A stretch of DNA of 64,000 bases from Chloroflexus aurantiacus J-10-fl (GCF_000018865.1 NC_010175.1:1488001-1552000); one strand, 5' to 3'. Counted from the stretch's first letter, positions 27,029 to 36,833 are shown. Notes: generated by a model from the sequence alone, not told the origin. Program-made: numbers and translations.

Positions 27029-28270
27029 CTAACGATATGAACGTCGGCGCACGAACGCGCCAATACCAATCGCAAGCAGTGCCAGACCCATCAGGATCAG
27101 CAACGAACGCGACACATCGCCTGCGGTTTGGGGCAGGGAAGCCGGCGGCGAACCGAGTGTTACACTACCGGTATTGTTGTCCGTCGTGATCTCACCACCA
27201 CTGGTGCGCACCGTAGCCGTATTGAGCGAATTTGCTGAGGTGAGTGGTGCAGTCACCTGTGCCGTCACCTGCACGACAATGATGTCGCCAGGGGCAAGCG
27301 TTGGTGCAGTGACTGTCACCTGATTGCCGTTCGTCTGCACATCGCCGACGGTGGTAGTTGCGCCAATCAGGCGCAACACCGGCGGGAGATTATCGCTCAG
27401 CGTCACATCACTGGCCGGCGCCCCACCGATGTTATGCACCGTGATGGTATAGACAACGTTGTCGCCAACCTGAGCGATAGCCGGGTTTACCTCTTTCGTA
27501 ACGATCAGATCGGGAAGCGCAGGCAACAGAGTCGCGCTGCTGGTATTGTTGTCCGTTGTGATTTCGCTACTGCTGGTGCGTGCCGATGCCACATTACGAT
27601 TCTCCGGCGGAAGTGGGGCGGCAATCAGTTCGGCCTGGATGGTGATAGTCACGCTTTCACCGGGGGCAAGCACCGGAATGCTCACCGTGACCTGATTGCC
27701 GACGGTCTGCACCGTACCGCTTGAGGCACTGACATTGACCAGACGGAGAAATGCCGGTAAGGGGTCATCAACCACCACTTCACTGGCTGCTGCTCCACCG
27801 ATGTTGCTCAGCGTTAACGTATAGACGACCTGATCGCCTACCTGGGCAACCCCAGGTGAAACCGATTTGCTGAGAACGAGATCGGGACTCGAACCAGGCG
27901 CATCTGGTGGCGGACTGGTCGGCGTGCTGGTTGGTGGCACCACCGGTGGACTGGTCGGTGTGCTGGTTGGTGGCACCACCGGTGGACTGGTTGGTGTGCT
28001 GGTTGGTGGCACTACCACAGTTGGCGTGGTGGTGCCCACGCTGGTGGTCGGCGTGGTGGTACCCACACCGGTGGTTGGGGTGGTGGTGCCCACGCTGGTG
28101 GTCGGCGTGGTCGTGCCTGGTGTTCGCGTCGGTGGCTCAGCCGTGCCCGTTTCAGTGATGCTAAGCGGTGGCGCCGCGGTAACTGCCCCGAACGGTGTCG
28201 TCAGTAGAAAAGCCAGCAGAATTCCCCCTCCGATAACGATTGGTACTAAACGCCAGAACTGGTCTCTCAT
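27029..28270 (-). CDS. DUF11-repeat surface protein with LPQTA sorting-type C-terminus
   Basis: 413 residues: signal peptide, then a low-complexity linker of TTPTTSVG-type and PPVVPPTSTPTS-type tandem repeats (about residues 40-125), two DUF11 (beta-sandwich, 'DLVLSKSVSPGVAQVGDQVV') domains, and a C-terminal LPQTA, a hydrophobic helix and the basic tail 'FVRRRSYR'. That triad is the layout of a sortase substrate; LPxTA is an accepted variant of LPxTG. The repeats would extend the domains away from the wall. No sortase gene is in the window. It sits between the giant DUF11 protein and the C25 peptidase in one operon. Confidence 0.85.
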   Translation of the reverse strand: MRDQFWRLVPIVIGGGILLAFLLTTPFGAVTAAPPLSITETGTAEPPTRTPGTTTPTTSVGTTTPTTGVGTTTPTTSVGTTTPTVVVPPTSTPTSPPVVPPTSTPTSPPVVPPTSTPTSPPPDAPGSSPDLVLSKSVSPGVAQVGDQVVYTLTLSNIGGAAASEVVVDDPLPAFLRLVNVSASSGTVQTVGNQVTVSIPVLAPGESVTITIQAELIAAPLPPENRNVASARTSSSEITTDNNTSSATLLPALPDLIVTKEVNPAIAQVGDNVVYTITVHNIGGAPASDVTLSDNLPPVLRLIGATTTVGDVQTNGNQVTVTAPTLAPGDIIVVQVTAQVTAPLTSANSLNTATVRTSGGEITTDNNTGSVTLGSPPASLPQTAGDVSRSLLILMGLALLAIGIGAFVRRRSYR

Positions 28271-28284
28271 GATGGTTCGCTCCC

Positions 28285-31200
28285 CTATCGCCCAATCAAC
28301 GGAATGAAATAGCGATGCTGCTGGCTTATCGTACCACGAGACTGTAACGGGCCGTACTCATTGACGGTACCATCCAGTTCAATTTCGACCAACCAGTACG
28401 AGTAATCCACCCCGGTCAGCGCAGTGGTATCACTGAAGCGATAACTGGCACCATTGGTCGTACTGCCTCGCGCCGGAATTGGGATTGGTGTCAACAATTG
28501 CGCTTTATCCCGGCCAGCAGTTGAGCGATAGATCAGGAAGCCACGGGTATTAATTTCAGCCCCGGTTGTCCAGACGATGTCCCAGCCACTACCGGATGTA
28601 ACCAGACGTAACTCGGTGAGCACAATAGCGGTTGGCGGCCCACCGGGTGGCGGCGTGCGCAGACGGGTCGGATCGTCAGGATCGGTGGTCGTTGGATCAT
28701 CACTCGGCGTTGAGGAGATATTCGCGCCCGTAGCCGTGGCCTGGTTGCTGATTTCAGTGACACTGTCGGGTAGAGGATTGTTTACCTGCACCCGGAAGGT
28801 AATGGTTAGCACCGCATTCACAGCCAGCTCGTCTAAGGTGACTTCCACGGCGGCATCGCCGGTAGTATTGCCACTCACAATCACCGCAGTTGGCGGCGTC
28901 GCTGCCACACTGCCCACGACGAGCGTGGTATTTGCATCGGGCGTGTCACTGACATTCAGCCGGAGTGCAATCTCTGGGCCGGTATTGGTCAGCACCAGGG
29001 TGTACTCAATAACGTCACCCGGCCCGGCCAGATTATCACTGTTGCTATCGACAACCAGGGATGCCCGTTTGATAAGGTCAACTGTGGTTGGACCAGGCAC
29101 GTAGGTGCTATCACTCGCGCTCACTTGTGGGCGCGGCTGGTTGGCGCTGTCGGTGTAGTTCAGCGTCGCCGTGTTGGTCAGCGTGGTCGGACCGGTCACG
29201 GTGGTGTCCACCTGCACGGTGATGCTCACGCTGGCGCTTGCCCCCGCCGCGAGTGTGCCGAGGTTAAAGGTCACGGTACTGCCGCTCACGTTACAGGCTG
29301 GACTACAGCTCTGGTAGCTTACGCCAGCGGGTAAGGTGTCACTCAACGTGATGTTATACGCATCACCCACCCCGGTGTTAGTAAAGGTCAGCGTGTAGGT
29401 CAATGTCTGCCCTGGAGCAGTTACGGTTGACCCATCCGTCTTACTCAGCACGATGGTCGGCTGCGCCGGTACCTGTGTTGAGTCACTCGCGCTCACTTGT
29501 GGGCGCGGCTGATTGGCGCTATCGGTGTAGTTTAGCGTCGCGGTATTGGTCAGCGTGGTCGGGCCGGTTACTGTGGCGTTCACCTGCACCGTCGTGCTCA
29601 CGCTGGCGCTATCCCCCGCCGCGAGTGGGTTGGTCAGGGTGAAGGTCACCACCCCACCGCTCTCGCTACACGTCCCACTCAGGCTGCCGAGGTTACAGCT
29701 CTGGTAGGTCACACTGGCGGGTAAGTTATCGCTCAGCGTGATGTTGTATGCATCACCCGCGCCGGTGTTGGTAAAGGTCAGCGTGTAGGTCAACGTTTGA
29801 TTGGGGGCGGTGACCGTCGAGCCGTCGGTCTTACTCAGCACAATGTTCGGCTGTGCCGGTACCTGCGTTTGGTCAGTCGCACTCACCGACGGACGGACAT
29901 TGCCGTTGACATCGGTATAGTCGAGCGTCGCGGTATTGGTCAGTGTGGTCGGGCCGGTCACTGTGGTATTCACCTGCACGGTGATGCTCACGCTGGCGCT
30001 TGCCCCGGCTGCGAGTGGATTGGTCAGGGTGAAGGTCACCACCCCACCGCTCTCGCTACACGTCCCACTCAGGCTGCCGAGGTTACAGCTCTGGTAGGTC
30101 ACACTGGCGGGTAAGTTATCGCTCAGCGTGATGTTGTATGCATCACCCGCGCCGGTGTTGGTAAAGGTCAGCGTGTAGGTCAACGTTTGATTGGGGGCGG
30201 TGACCGTCGAGCCGTCGGTCTTACTCAGCACAATGTTCGGCTGTGCCGGTACCTGCGTTTGGTCAGTCGCACTCACCGACGGACGGACATTGCCGTTGAC
30301 ATCGGTATAGTCGAGCGTCGCGGTATTGGTCAGTGTGGTCGGGCCGGTCACTGTGGTATTCACCTGCACGGTGATGCTCACACTGGCGCTTGCCCCGGCT
30401 GCGAGTGGATTGGTCAGGGTGAAGGTCACCACCCCACCGCTCTCGCTACACGTCCCACTCAGGCTGCCGAGGTTACAGCTCTGGTAGGTCACACCGGCGG
30501 GTAAGTTATCGCTCAGCGTGATGTTGTATGCATCACCCGCGCCGGTGTTGGTAAAGGTCAGCGTGTAGGTCAGGCTCTGACCGGGGGCGGTGACCGTCGA
30601 GCCGTCGGTCTTACTCAGCACAATGTTCGGCTGTGCCGGTACCTGCGTTTGGTCAGTCGCACTCACCGACGGACGGACATTGCCGTTGACATCGGTATAG
30701 TCGAGTGTCGCGGTATTGGTCAGCGTGGTCGGGCCGGTCACAGTAGCGTTCACCTGCACGGTGATGCTCACGCTGGCACTTGCCCCGGCTGCGAGTGGGG
30801 TGGCGAGGTTAAAGGTCACAGTACTGCCGCTCGCATTACAGGTTCCACCTAGACTGCCCACACTACAGCTCTGGAACGTCACCTCCGGCGGCAACGTGTC
30901 GCTCAGCGTGATGTTGTATGCCGGAGCGAGACCTGTGTTGGTGAATATTAGCGTATAGGTCAATGCCTGCCCTGGAGCAGTTACGGTTGAGCCGTCCGTC
31001 TTGCTCAATTGCAGCAGTGGTTGATTGACAACCGTCGTATCGGTCGCCTGGAGCTGTGGATACTGGTTGCCAAAGCCATCCCGATAATCGAGTACGGCAG
31101 TATTGGTCAGGGTGACGGAAGAGGTAAGTGATGGATTAATCTGCACCGTGATCGTGATCGTGTCGCTGGCGTTATGATTCAGAGGATCGGTACGGGTGTA

Positions 31201-32439
31201 CGTAACCGTACCTCCAAAGGGGTCGCCGCTATGCGTACATGTGCCGTTCGGTGCCACACAACCTTGAAATATCACATCCGCCGGCAGCGTGTCGATCAGC
31301 ACAACGTTGTAGGCCGGGCCAGGGGCAGTAATACCGTTGCCGGTATTGGTGAAGGTCAGAGTATAAGTCAGCACTTCACCCGGCGCAGCGAAGTCTACCC
31401 CATCCGTTTTCGAGAGGGTCAAGCCTGGGGCCGGCGGTGGCTCAAGATACACTGGAACACTTGACTGACCTTCCTGGATGAACTGATTATTGTTGTTAAC
31501 GCAGCTCACAATGCGCCACCAGCCTGGTTCGGGGTTATTAACAACATCACCAGCACGTGTTGCATTGGTACTGCCATTCCAGCGTGTCGCACCTGACACG
31601 GTACCTGCGCTTCCTCCTGTCAATCCGCTAGCATCGAACGTAGCACTCGGCGCGTAGTATCTGACCCGCACATTCCCATCCATGTCAAAATTATGAAATG
31701 TGACAGTGGGTTGACCAGGGGCAACATACTCAAACAGAGTCAGACATTGGGCACCAGCACCACTGTGCTGATACGTTGTGTAAGCCATCCCAATCGACAG
31801 CTCATCACCCGTACCAGGCTGACCATCAGGATTGTCGTAGTTGGGCAATGGATCAGTAGCTGGATTGTTATCGTTATCCGCACCAAACCGGAGGCGCCAG
31901 CTATTGTCAGCATTCCCGTTGGTTTGCGCACGCAGGATGTAGGTACCACAGCCTGTATTGCCAACGTCGATGGTGTAAAACCGGTTCCATTGTGGCCCAA
32001 CACTACCCGAAGTGTATATTGTCTGCTGGAGTGACCCAGGGGCACCTGGCCCCGGCGCTGTCGGATTGGTTGCCGGATTGAGTGATGTGCCTGGCTGGTA
32101 GATTTCAAATACGGTGCTACCGGCAGTGGTTATTTCATCAGCCACACCAGCACCTGATGTATTATTGAGATCGGGATGGAACAGATCGACATAAATGGGC
32201 GTACCAGAAGGCCAGCCACATGGTACATGCAGGGTAATGTAGTGATAACCATCGCCCGCTGTCGAATTTGTGTACCAGTCGCCGATACCAAGTGCACGAT
32301 TTGGACTTGAAGTCTGGAGGTAGAACACTGAACCGGCGGGTGGTAGTTCAACCGCCTGAGTGGTATCCTTCGACCATACAGGCAACAACAAGGCTGTGAC
32401 CCAGATCAGCAAGGTCATCATTGTGGTGCGACGTTGCAT
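28285..32439 (-). CDS. Giant DUF11-repeat secreted/surface protein
   Basis: 1384 residues; ATG with GGAGAAAA upstream and a consensus-like promoter. Signal peptide, a roughly 330-residue N-terminal region of unknown type, then a string of about six DUF11 domains ('LSKTDGSTVTAPGQ(T/S)LTYTLTFTNTG' type, about 130 residues each). One more divergent DUF11 and a fibronectin-like module follow before the C-terminal 'HRYFIPLIGR'. Several repeats are nearly identical at DNA level. Such proteins are usually cell-surface or sheath components; adhesion is a guess. There is no LPxTG-type anchor, but the tail matches that of the HYR protein at 33690. Confidence 0.87.
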   Translation of the reverse strand: MQRRTTMMTLLIWVTALLLPVWSKDTTQAVELPPAGSVFYLQTSSPNRALGIGDWYTNSTAGDGYHYITLHVPCGWPSGTPIYVDLFHPDLNNTSGAGVADEITTAGSTVFEIYQPGTSLNPATNPTAPGPGAPGSLQQTIYTSGSVGPQWNRFYTIDVGNTGCGTYILRAQTNGNADNSWRLRFGADNDNNPATDPLPNYDNPDGQPGTGDELSIGMAYTTYQHSGAGAQCLTLFEYVAPGQPTVTFHNFDMDGNVRVRYYAPSATFDASGLTGGSAGTVSGATRWNGSTNATRAGDVVNNPEPGWWRIVSCVNNNNQFIQEGQSSVPVYLEPPPAPGLTLSKTDGVDFAAPGEVLTYTLTFTNTGNGITAPGPAYNVVLIDTLPADVIFQGCVAPNGTCTHSGDPFGGTVTYTRTDPLNHNASDTITITVQINPSLTSSVTLTNTAVLDYRDGFGNQYPQLQATDTTVVNQPLLQLSKTDGSTVTAPGQALTYTLIFTNTGLAPAYNITLSDTLPPEVTFQSCSVGSLGGTCNASGSTVTFNLATPLAAGASASVSITVQVNATVTGPTTLTNTATLDYTDVNGNVRPSVSATDQTQVPAQPNIVLSKTDGSTVTAPGQSLTYTLTFTNTGAGDAYNITLSDNLPAGVTYQSCNLGSLSGTCSESGGVVTFTLTNPLAAGASASVSITVQVNTTVTGPTTLTNTATLDYTDVNGNVRPSVSATDQTQVPAQPNIVLSKTDGSTVTAPNQTLTYTLTFTNTGAGDAYNITLSDNLPASVTYQSCNLGSLSGTCSESGGVVTFTLTNPLAAGASASVSITVQVNTTVTGPTTLTNTATLDYTDVNGNVRPSVSATDQTQVPAQPNIVLSKTDGSTVTAPNQTLTYTLTFTNTGAGDAYNITLSDNLPASVTYQSCNLGSLSGTCSESGGVVTFTLTNPLAAGDSASVSTTVQVNATVTGPTTLTNTATLNYTDSANQPRPQVSASDSTQVPAQPTIVLSKTDGSTVTAPGQTLTYTLTFTNTGVGDAYNITLSDTLPAGVSYQSCSPACNVSGSTVTFNLGTLAAGASASVSITVQVDTTVTGPTTLTNTATLNYTDSANQPRPQVSASDSTYVPGPTTVDLIKRASLVVDSNSDNLAGPGDVIEYTLVLTNTGPEIALRLNVSDTPDANTTLVVGSVAATPPTAVIVSGNTTGDAAVEVTLDELAVNAVLTITFRVQVNNPLPDSVTEISNQATATGANISSTPSDDPTTTDPDDPTRLRTPPPGGPPTAIVLTELRLVTSGSGWDIVWTTGAEINTRGFLIYRSTAGRDKAQLLTPIPIPARGSTTNGASYRFSDTTALTGVDYSYWLVEIELDGTVNEYGPLQSRGTISQQHRYFIPLIGR
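29407..30966 (-). repeat. 390-bp tandem repeats encoding DUF11 domains
   Basis: Units start at about 29407, 29797, 30187 and 30577 with a period of 390 bp (130 codons). The units 29797-30186 and 30187-30576 differ at only a few positions; the outer ones are more diverged. Near-identity implies recent duplication or gene conversion, so copy number may vary between strains or be mis-assembled. Confidence 0.85.
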
Positions 32440-32519
32440 GAATTTTCTCCGTGTGTTATTCCCAGGAAGATCAGTTCGCGGGAGCGAAACGAACGCCTGC
32501 AGGTATAAATTCTCATCGA

Positions 32520-32548
32520 ATTATAAGACATTGCGACCATATTGCCAA
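32520..32548 (-). promoter_or_regulatory. Sigma-70-type promoter of the DUF11/C25 operon
   Basis: On the minus strand TTGGCA (32548-32543), exactly 17 nt, then TATAAT (32525-32520): one mismatch to consensus. The predicted start is near 32512, giving a leader of about 70 nt before the ATG at 32439. The rest of the 325-bp spacer (32549-32764) is A+T-rich and presumably also carries the promoter of the hydrolase gene on the plus strand. Confidence 0.72.
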
Positions 32549-32764
32549 TACCTTTTGGGCTATTATTTAGCAGGACTATAGTACTATAAGAACGTAATGT
32601 TTGTTGAATTGTTTGTCATATCATTGGGTGGCAGAAACTGGGAATATATCAGCCAAACAGGGAAGAGCCACGGTTTATTCTGGAGATAAGCTGATACAAT
32701 TAGTTGAGTAAATGTTAATATACTACGTTTAATCGTAATTTTGTAATTTTAGAGGTGAATTTCA

Positions 32765-33520
32765 GTGTCAACAATTTCTACCCGTCATGGCCCACTGCAC
32801 TATCTCACCGTTGGTCAGGGTGCACCGTTTGTACTGCTTCACGGCAACACCTATAGCGCGACCACCCAGGTGCGGCTGGCGCAACGGTTTGCCGATCAGT
32901 TTACAGTCTACTCGTTTGATCTGCTTGGTCATGGTGGTTCGGCGCGTCCGCCAGATCTCTTTACCACTCGCTACTTTCAAATGCAAGGCGAGGCGGTGGC
33001 CGATGCGCTGGCCGGTCTGTTCCACACACCGGTACCGGTCTTCGGGATGAGTGCCGGTGGGATCAGTGCCTTGAATGCGGTCTGTATTCGCCCCGATCTG
33101 ATCGCAGCTCTCATTCTTGACGGGGTGTTTGCCCGGGTAACCGCAGCCACCTATCAGGCGCATCGCCACGCCACAGCCAGTATGTCGCCGAGCTGGCACC
33201 GTTATATGGCAGGTCAGCACGGTGCCGACTGGTGGCCGATTCTCAATGCCGGCGTCGAGTCGGTGATCGAGCAACTGGCCGCCCAGGAAGCACTGGTCAC
33301 ACCGTGCCTTGACCAGATTCGGGTGCCGACCATTATTTTTCACGGTGGCAAAGACCCGTTCGTTCCCGACGAACAGGCGCGGGCGGTAGCTGCCGGCATT
33401 CGCGGTGCCCGCATTGTCTACGAACCAGAGGCCGGCCATCTGATTGCCTGGCGTAATCCTGATGCCTTCCGCGCCCGTGTTGGGCGGTTTCTGGTTGAAG
33501 CAGGTGTGGTAGCGGGGTGA
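32765..33520 (+). CDS. Alpha/beta hydrolase
   Basis: 251 residues from a GTG with AGAGGTGA upstream. The fold is recognisable from the oxyanion 'LLHGNTYSATT', the nucleophile elbow 'GMSAGG' (Ser), the acid 'GGKDPFVP' (Asp) and the catalytic His in 'EAGHLIAW'. Size and motifs fit small esterases, haloperoxidase-like or MhpC-type hydrolases; the substrate cannot be inferred. It is a single gene between two leftward surface-protein units. Confidence 0.88.
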   Translation: MSTISTRHGPLHYLTVGQGAPFVLLHGNTYSATTQVRLAQRFADQFTVYSFDLLGHGGSARPPDLFTTRYFQMQGEAVADALAGLFHTPVPVFGMSAGGISALNAVCIRPDLIAALILDGVFARVTAATYQAHRHATASMSPSWHRYMAGQHGADWWPILNAGVESVIEQLAAQEALVTPCLDQIRVPTIIFHGGKDPFVPDEQARAVAAGIRGARIVYEPEAGHLIAWRNPDAFRARVGRFLVEAGVVAG

Positions 33521-33653
33521 CGGCGGACAGGGTGAGCGCACCGCTACGTCTCCAGCATGTTCTCTGCACGCAGTGTGCACGTAACGCGCTGATCTGGTGT
33601 ACCCTGTTGCTTCTCATTTGACATTCCCGCCCTTTTGCATTGCGACGTTGATA

Positions 33654-33678
33654 GGGGCCGAAGCCCGGCTTCGGCCCC
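33654..33678. terminator. Hairpin between convergent genes
   Basis: GGGGCCGAAGC (33654-33664) pairs with GCTTCGGCCCC (33668-33678) around CCG. It lies between the hydrolase stop (33520) and the HYR-protein stop (33690) and could serve both strands. No T-run is present. Confidence 0.55.
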
Positions 33679-33689
33679 AGAGATTGCTG

Positions 33690-36600
33690 TCAGCGCACAA
33701 TGACGGGTACGAAGAGACGATGTTGCGGTGCTTCAACCGGCGGTGATCCCGGTGGCGTGATCGTCACCGTAAAGCTGCCACTCGCCACATTGCCGGCAGT
33801 ATCGCTGGCAGTACAGGTGACGGTCGTCGTACCTATCGCGAAGGTGCTACCGCTGGACGGCGTACAGCTCACCGGTACCGGCCCAGCCACCGCATCGCTG
33901 GCAGTGGCAGAGAATGTCACTACCGCGCCCGCCGGCCCACTTGCTTCACGGGTGAGGTTGCCGGGCAGGGTGAGGGTTGGCGCTGTCGTGTCCGCCACCG
34001 TCACCGTAAAGCTGCCACTCGCCACATTACCGGCGGTATCGCTGGCAGTACAGGTGACGGTCGTCGTACCTAGCGCGAAGGTACTGCCGCTGGACGGCGT
34101 ACAGCTCACCGGTACCGTCCCGGACACCGCATCGCTGGCGGTGGCGGTGAAGGTTACTACCACGCCTGCCGGCCCACTTGCCTCACGGGTGAGGTTGCCG
34201 GGCAGGGTGAGGGTTGGCGCCGTGGTGTCCACCACCGTCACCGTAAAGCTGCCACTCGCCACATTGCCGACAGTATCGCTGGCAGTACAGGTGACCGTCG
34301 TCGTACCTATCGCGAAGGTGCTGCCGCTGGATGGCGTACAGCTCACCGGTACCAGCCCAGCCACCGCATCGCTGGCGGTGGCGGTGAAGGTTACTACCAC
34401 GCCTGCCGGCCCGCTCGTCTCACGGGTGAGGTTGCCGGGCAGGGTGAGGGTTGGCGCTGTCGTGTCCACCACCGTCACCGTAAAGCTGCCACTCGCCACA
34501 TTACCGGCGGTATCGCTGGCAGTACAGGTGACGGTCGTCGTGCCTATCGCGAAGGTACTGCCGCTGGACGGCGTACAGCTCACCGGTACCGTCCCGGACA
34601 CCGCATCGCTGGCAGTGGCAGAGAATGTCACTACTGCACCGGCAGATGTCTCTGCTTCAACGGTAACTTCTTCCGGCAAAACGAGCGTCGGTGGAGTTGT
34701 ATCGATGGTAAACGTGAGCGATACATCGTCACCCAGTGCAATACCACCGACACTGCTCAACGTGGCACAGGCAATCAGCGTATATTGACCATCCGGCAGA
34801 GGCTGAATGGTAGGAACAATGGTCGTTGTCGCATCGTTGACCGATACACTGGCGATCAGATTGCTGCCGGTGCTGCTGCATGAGGGAAGATCGCCCGACC
34901 ACAACCGATAGTTTGCCTGATCGGTACCGTTGCGCAAACGTTCGGCAAAGATGAGGCTGAGTTCGGTGATAGTGGCATTGACGACATCGCCATCTTGCAA
35001 TGGCGTCGTGCTCGCTCCATCACTACACACGACTGCTGATACGGTCGGCGGCACAAAGCTCAGGCGGCGTCCGAAGATCTCAAACTGTCGATCAGCCGCA
35101 ACACCGTTCAGATAGCCGGCCCAGACGGTCATAAAGCGTCCACTACCGGTTGCTGCAAGTCGCGGCGCAACGCGATGCCAGTTCACCGGATTCAACGTGG
35201 TCGAGCTGGCGATCTCTACTTCGCCACCGGGTAATGGACGGGCTAAGCCGCTCGAACTTGCCTGAAACGCGGTTGGTGCCAGTGCTGGCGTCGTCCCGAT
35301 CTGAAAATTCGCGCCAATCGTTGCCAGCGGCGTACTCCCGTCAGAGTCAGCATCGAGACGCTGACCGTAAATCTCGAAGCGATCATTCACGCTGGGATCA
35401 CCGCGCCAGATTACCAGCCATTCCTGATTGAACGGATCATAGGCAACATCAACATCAAGTCCCTTGAAGCGGTTGTCAGTACCATTAGAGCTAAAACTGA
35501 CCTGTTGCCCACTGACACTCGTCCCGAAGCCGGTGGGCTGGCGCAAACTGACATACACCTCGTCAAAACCGTTGACGTTATCACCGAACCACGCAACCAG
35601 ATACTGATTGCGGTCAGGATTGTAGGCTACAGCAGGTCGATAGGCATCACAACTGGCATTATCACATCCGGTAGCTTCCCCGATCTGGCTAATCCGATGA
35701 TCATCGCGATAGTTTGCACCAATGCCGGGTAACAAATGAGCCTGCGTGCCGTCGGCAGCCAATACCTGACCATAAATCTCAAACTCGCCATCTTCTACCC
35801 CGCTGGCGTTGTTATCGGCTGACCAGACCACAAACCATTGATTATCTACGCTGTTGTAGGTAATCGCTGGCGTCACTGCATCATAGTCGGGTCGCACATA
35901 ACCGGTAGCCGAGGTTGTAAAACCAGCCCGGCTGATGAGGAAATCGTTTGGCCCAATCTGACCGACAAAGCGCCGGGTGGGATGGGGGTCGAGCGAAAAA
36001 CGCTGACAGCGAATTTCAAACTCACCACCCTGCTCGGCGAACGGTTGCGAAAGAAACCCATTCGCCCGGTCATCAGACCAGCAGATCAGAAATTCGCCAT
36101 TCTGGCTATTGTAGGCAACCGCTGGCGAGAATGCGTCCCAATCGGGGTTACGGCTTTCAAAATTGTTTTGGTAAAACAACACATTGATCTCGGTGATCCG
36201 GTCATCCTGGGGATTCCCACACTCATCGCGGATCAGGAGATCGCCATCGGCAGTCACAACCTGGACATAGATCTCAAAGGCACCGGCGGCACGATAACCG
36301 GCCCGACCGGCATCCGGGTTGTTGCAGTCAATCAGAGGATTGGTATTGTCGGCTGTCCATGCCACCAGAAACACGTTATCACGTGCGCTATAGCTCACGA
36401 CGGGGCTATAGGCATCGAAGGGGTCAGTCGAGCGATCATTGCCGTTGCGACTGATCCGAAAAGCGGTACCACTGACTTCAGCCCCGGATGCCGTAGGTGC
36501 GATCAAGGCACCGGTCGCTGCGTCAATAAACTGCCCATAAATCTCGAACTCATTCGAGCCACCTCCCTCACGAGGACGCGCATAGACAACCAGATATTGA

Positions 36601-36833
36601 TTGGTCACCGGGTTGTAGGCAATGTCCGGTTCAAACGCATCCCGTGTCGGTGCAACATCACTAATCCGCTCGTCATTCTCGCCAATCATACTGTTCAGCG
36701 AGGAACGGGCACTGATACCCGCCGATGTATCAAGCACCGGTGTTGATGATGTATGCGCTGCACTGATAGCTGGTATCGTCGCCAATAGCAGCCAGATTGC
36801 TCCCAGAGCAAGCGCGATCCATCGTGGTCGCAT
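33690..36833 (-). CDS. Secreted protein with propeller-like repeats and four HYR domains
   Basis: 1047 residues, AAGGAGAATCT before the ATG, signal peptide. Residues about 60-600 hold roughly seven copies of a 'AYNP..NQYLVVW.AD...EFEIYGQ' module, suggesting a beta-propeller. A Big/CBM-like region follows. Residues about 710-1030 are four almost identical 79-residue HYR (Ig-like) domains ('TCTPSSGSTFAIGTTTVTCT'). The chain ends in 'HRLFVPVIVR', very like the giant DUF11 protein's 'HRYFIPLIGR'. Probably a cell-surface or matrix protein; no enzymatic motif was seen. Confidence 0.85.
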   Translation of the reverse strand: MRPRWIALALGAIWLLLATIPAISAAHTSSTPVLDTSAGISARSSLNSMIGENDERISDVAPTRDAFEPDIAYNPVTNQYLVVYARPREGGGSNEFEIYGQFIDAATGALIAPTASGAEVSGTAFRISRNGNDRSTDPFDAYSPVVSYSARDNVFLVAWTADNTNPLIDCNNPDAGRAGYRAAGAFEIYVQVVTADGDLLIRDECGNPQDDRITEINVLFYQNNFESRNPDWDAFSPAVAYNSQNGEFLICWSDDRANGFLSQPFAEQGGEFEIRCQRFSLDPHPTRRFVGQIGPNDFLISRAGFTTSATGYVRPDYDAVTPAITYNSVDNQWFVVWSADNNASGVEDGEFEIYGQVLAADGTQAHLLPGIGANYRDDHRISQIGEATGCDNASCDAYRPAVAYNPDRNQYLVAWFGDNVNGFDEVYVSLRQPTGFGTSVSGQQVSFSSNGTDNRFKGLDVDVAYDPFNQEWLVIWRGDPSVNDRFEIYGQRLDADSDGSTPLATIGANFQIGTTPALAPTAFQASSSGLARPLPGGEVEIASSTTLNPVNWHRVAPRLAATGSGRFMTVWAGYLNGVAADRQFEIFGRRLSFVPPTVSAVVCSDGASTTPLQDGDVVNATITELSLIFAERLRNGTDQANYRLWSGDLPSCSSTGSNLIASVSVNDATTTIVPTIQPLPDGQYTLIACATLSSVGGIALGDDVSLTFTIDTTPPTLVLPEEVTVEAETSAGAVVTFSATASDAVSGTVPVSCTPSSGSTFAIGTTTVTCTASDTAGNVASGSFTVTVVDTTAPTLTLPGNLTRETSGPAGVVVTFTATASDAVAGLVPVSCTPSSGSTFAIGTTTVTCTASDTVGNVASGSFTVTVVDTTAPTLTLPGNLTREASGPAGVVVTFTATASDAVSGTVPVSCTPSSGSTFALGTTTVTCTASDTAGNVASGSFTVTVADTTAPTLTLPGNLTREASGPAGAVVTFSATASDAVAGPVPVSCTPSSGSTFAIGTTTVTCTASDTAGNVASGSFTVTITPPGSPPVEAPQHRLFVPVIVR
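33764..34711 (-). repeat. 237-bp tandem repeats encoding HYR domains
   Basis: Four units begin at 33764, 34001, 34238 and 34475, with a constant period of 237 bp (79 codons). They are almost identical over the first three units. The G+C-rich, near-perfect identity suggests recent amplification or conversion. Confidence 0.9.

Noticed and set aside
27867-28131. Tandem repeats that could suggest a CRISPR or minisatellite
   Set aside because: They are in frame and encode the Thr/Pro linker of the DUF11 protein; there are no unique spacers of constant length.
33700-34788. Long plus-strand open frame of 362 codons opposite the HYR repeats
   Set aside because: It mirrors the codon periodicity of the repeat-rich gene on the minus strand, has no signal or domain of its own, and its length reflects G+C-rich tandem repeats.
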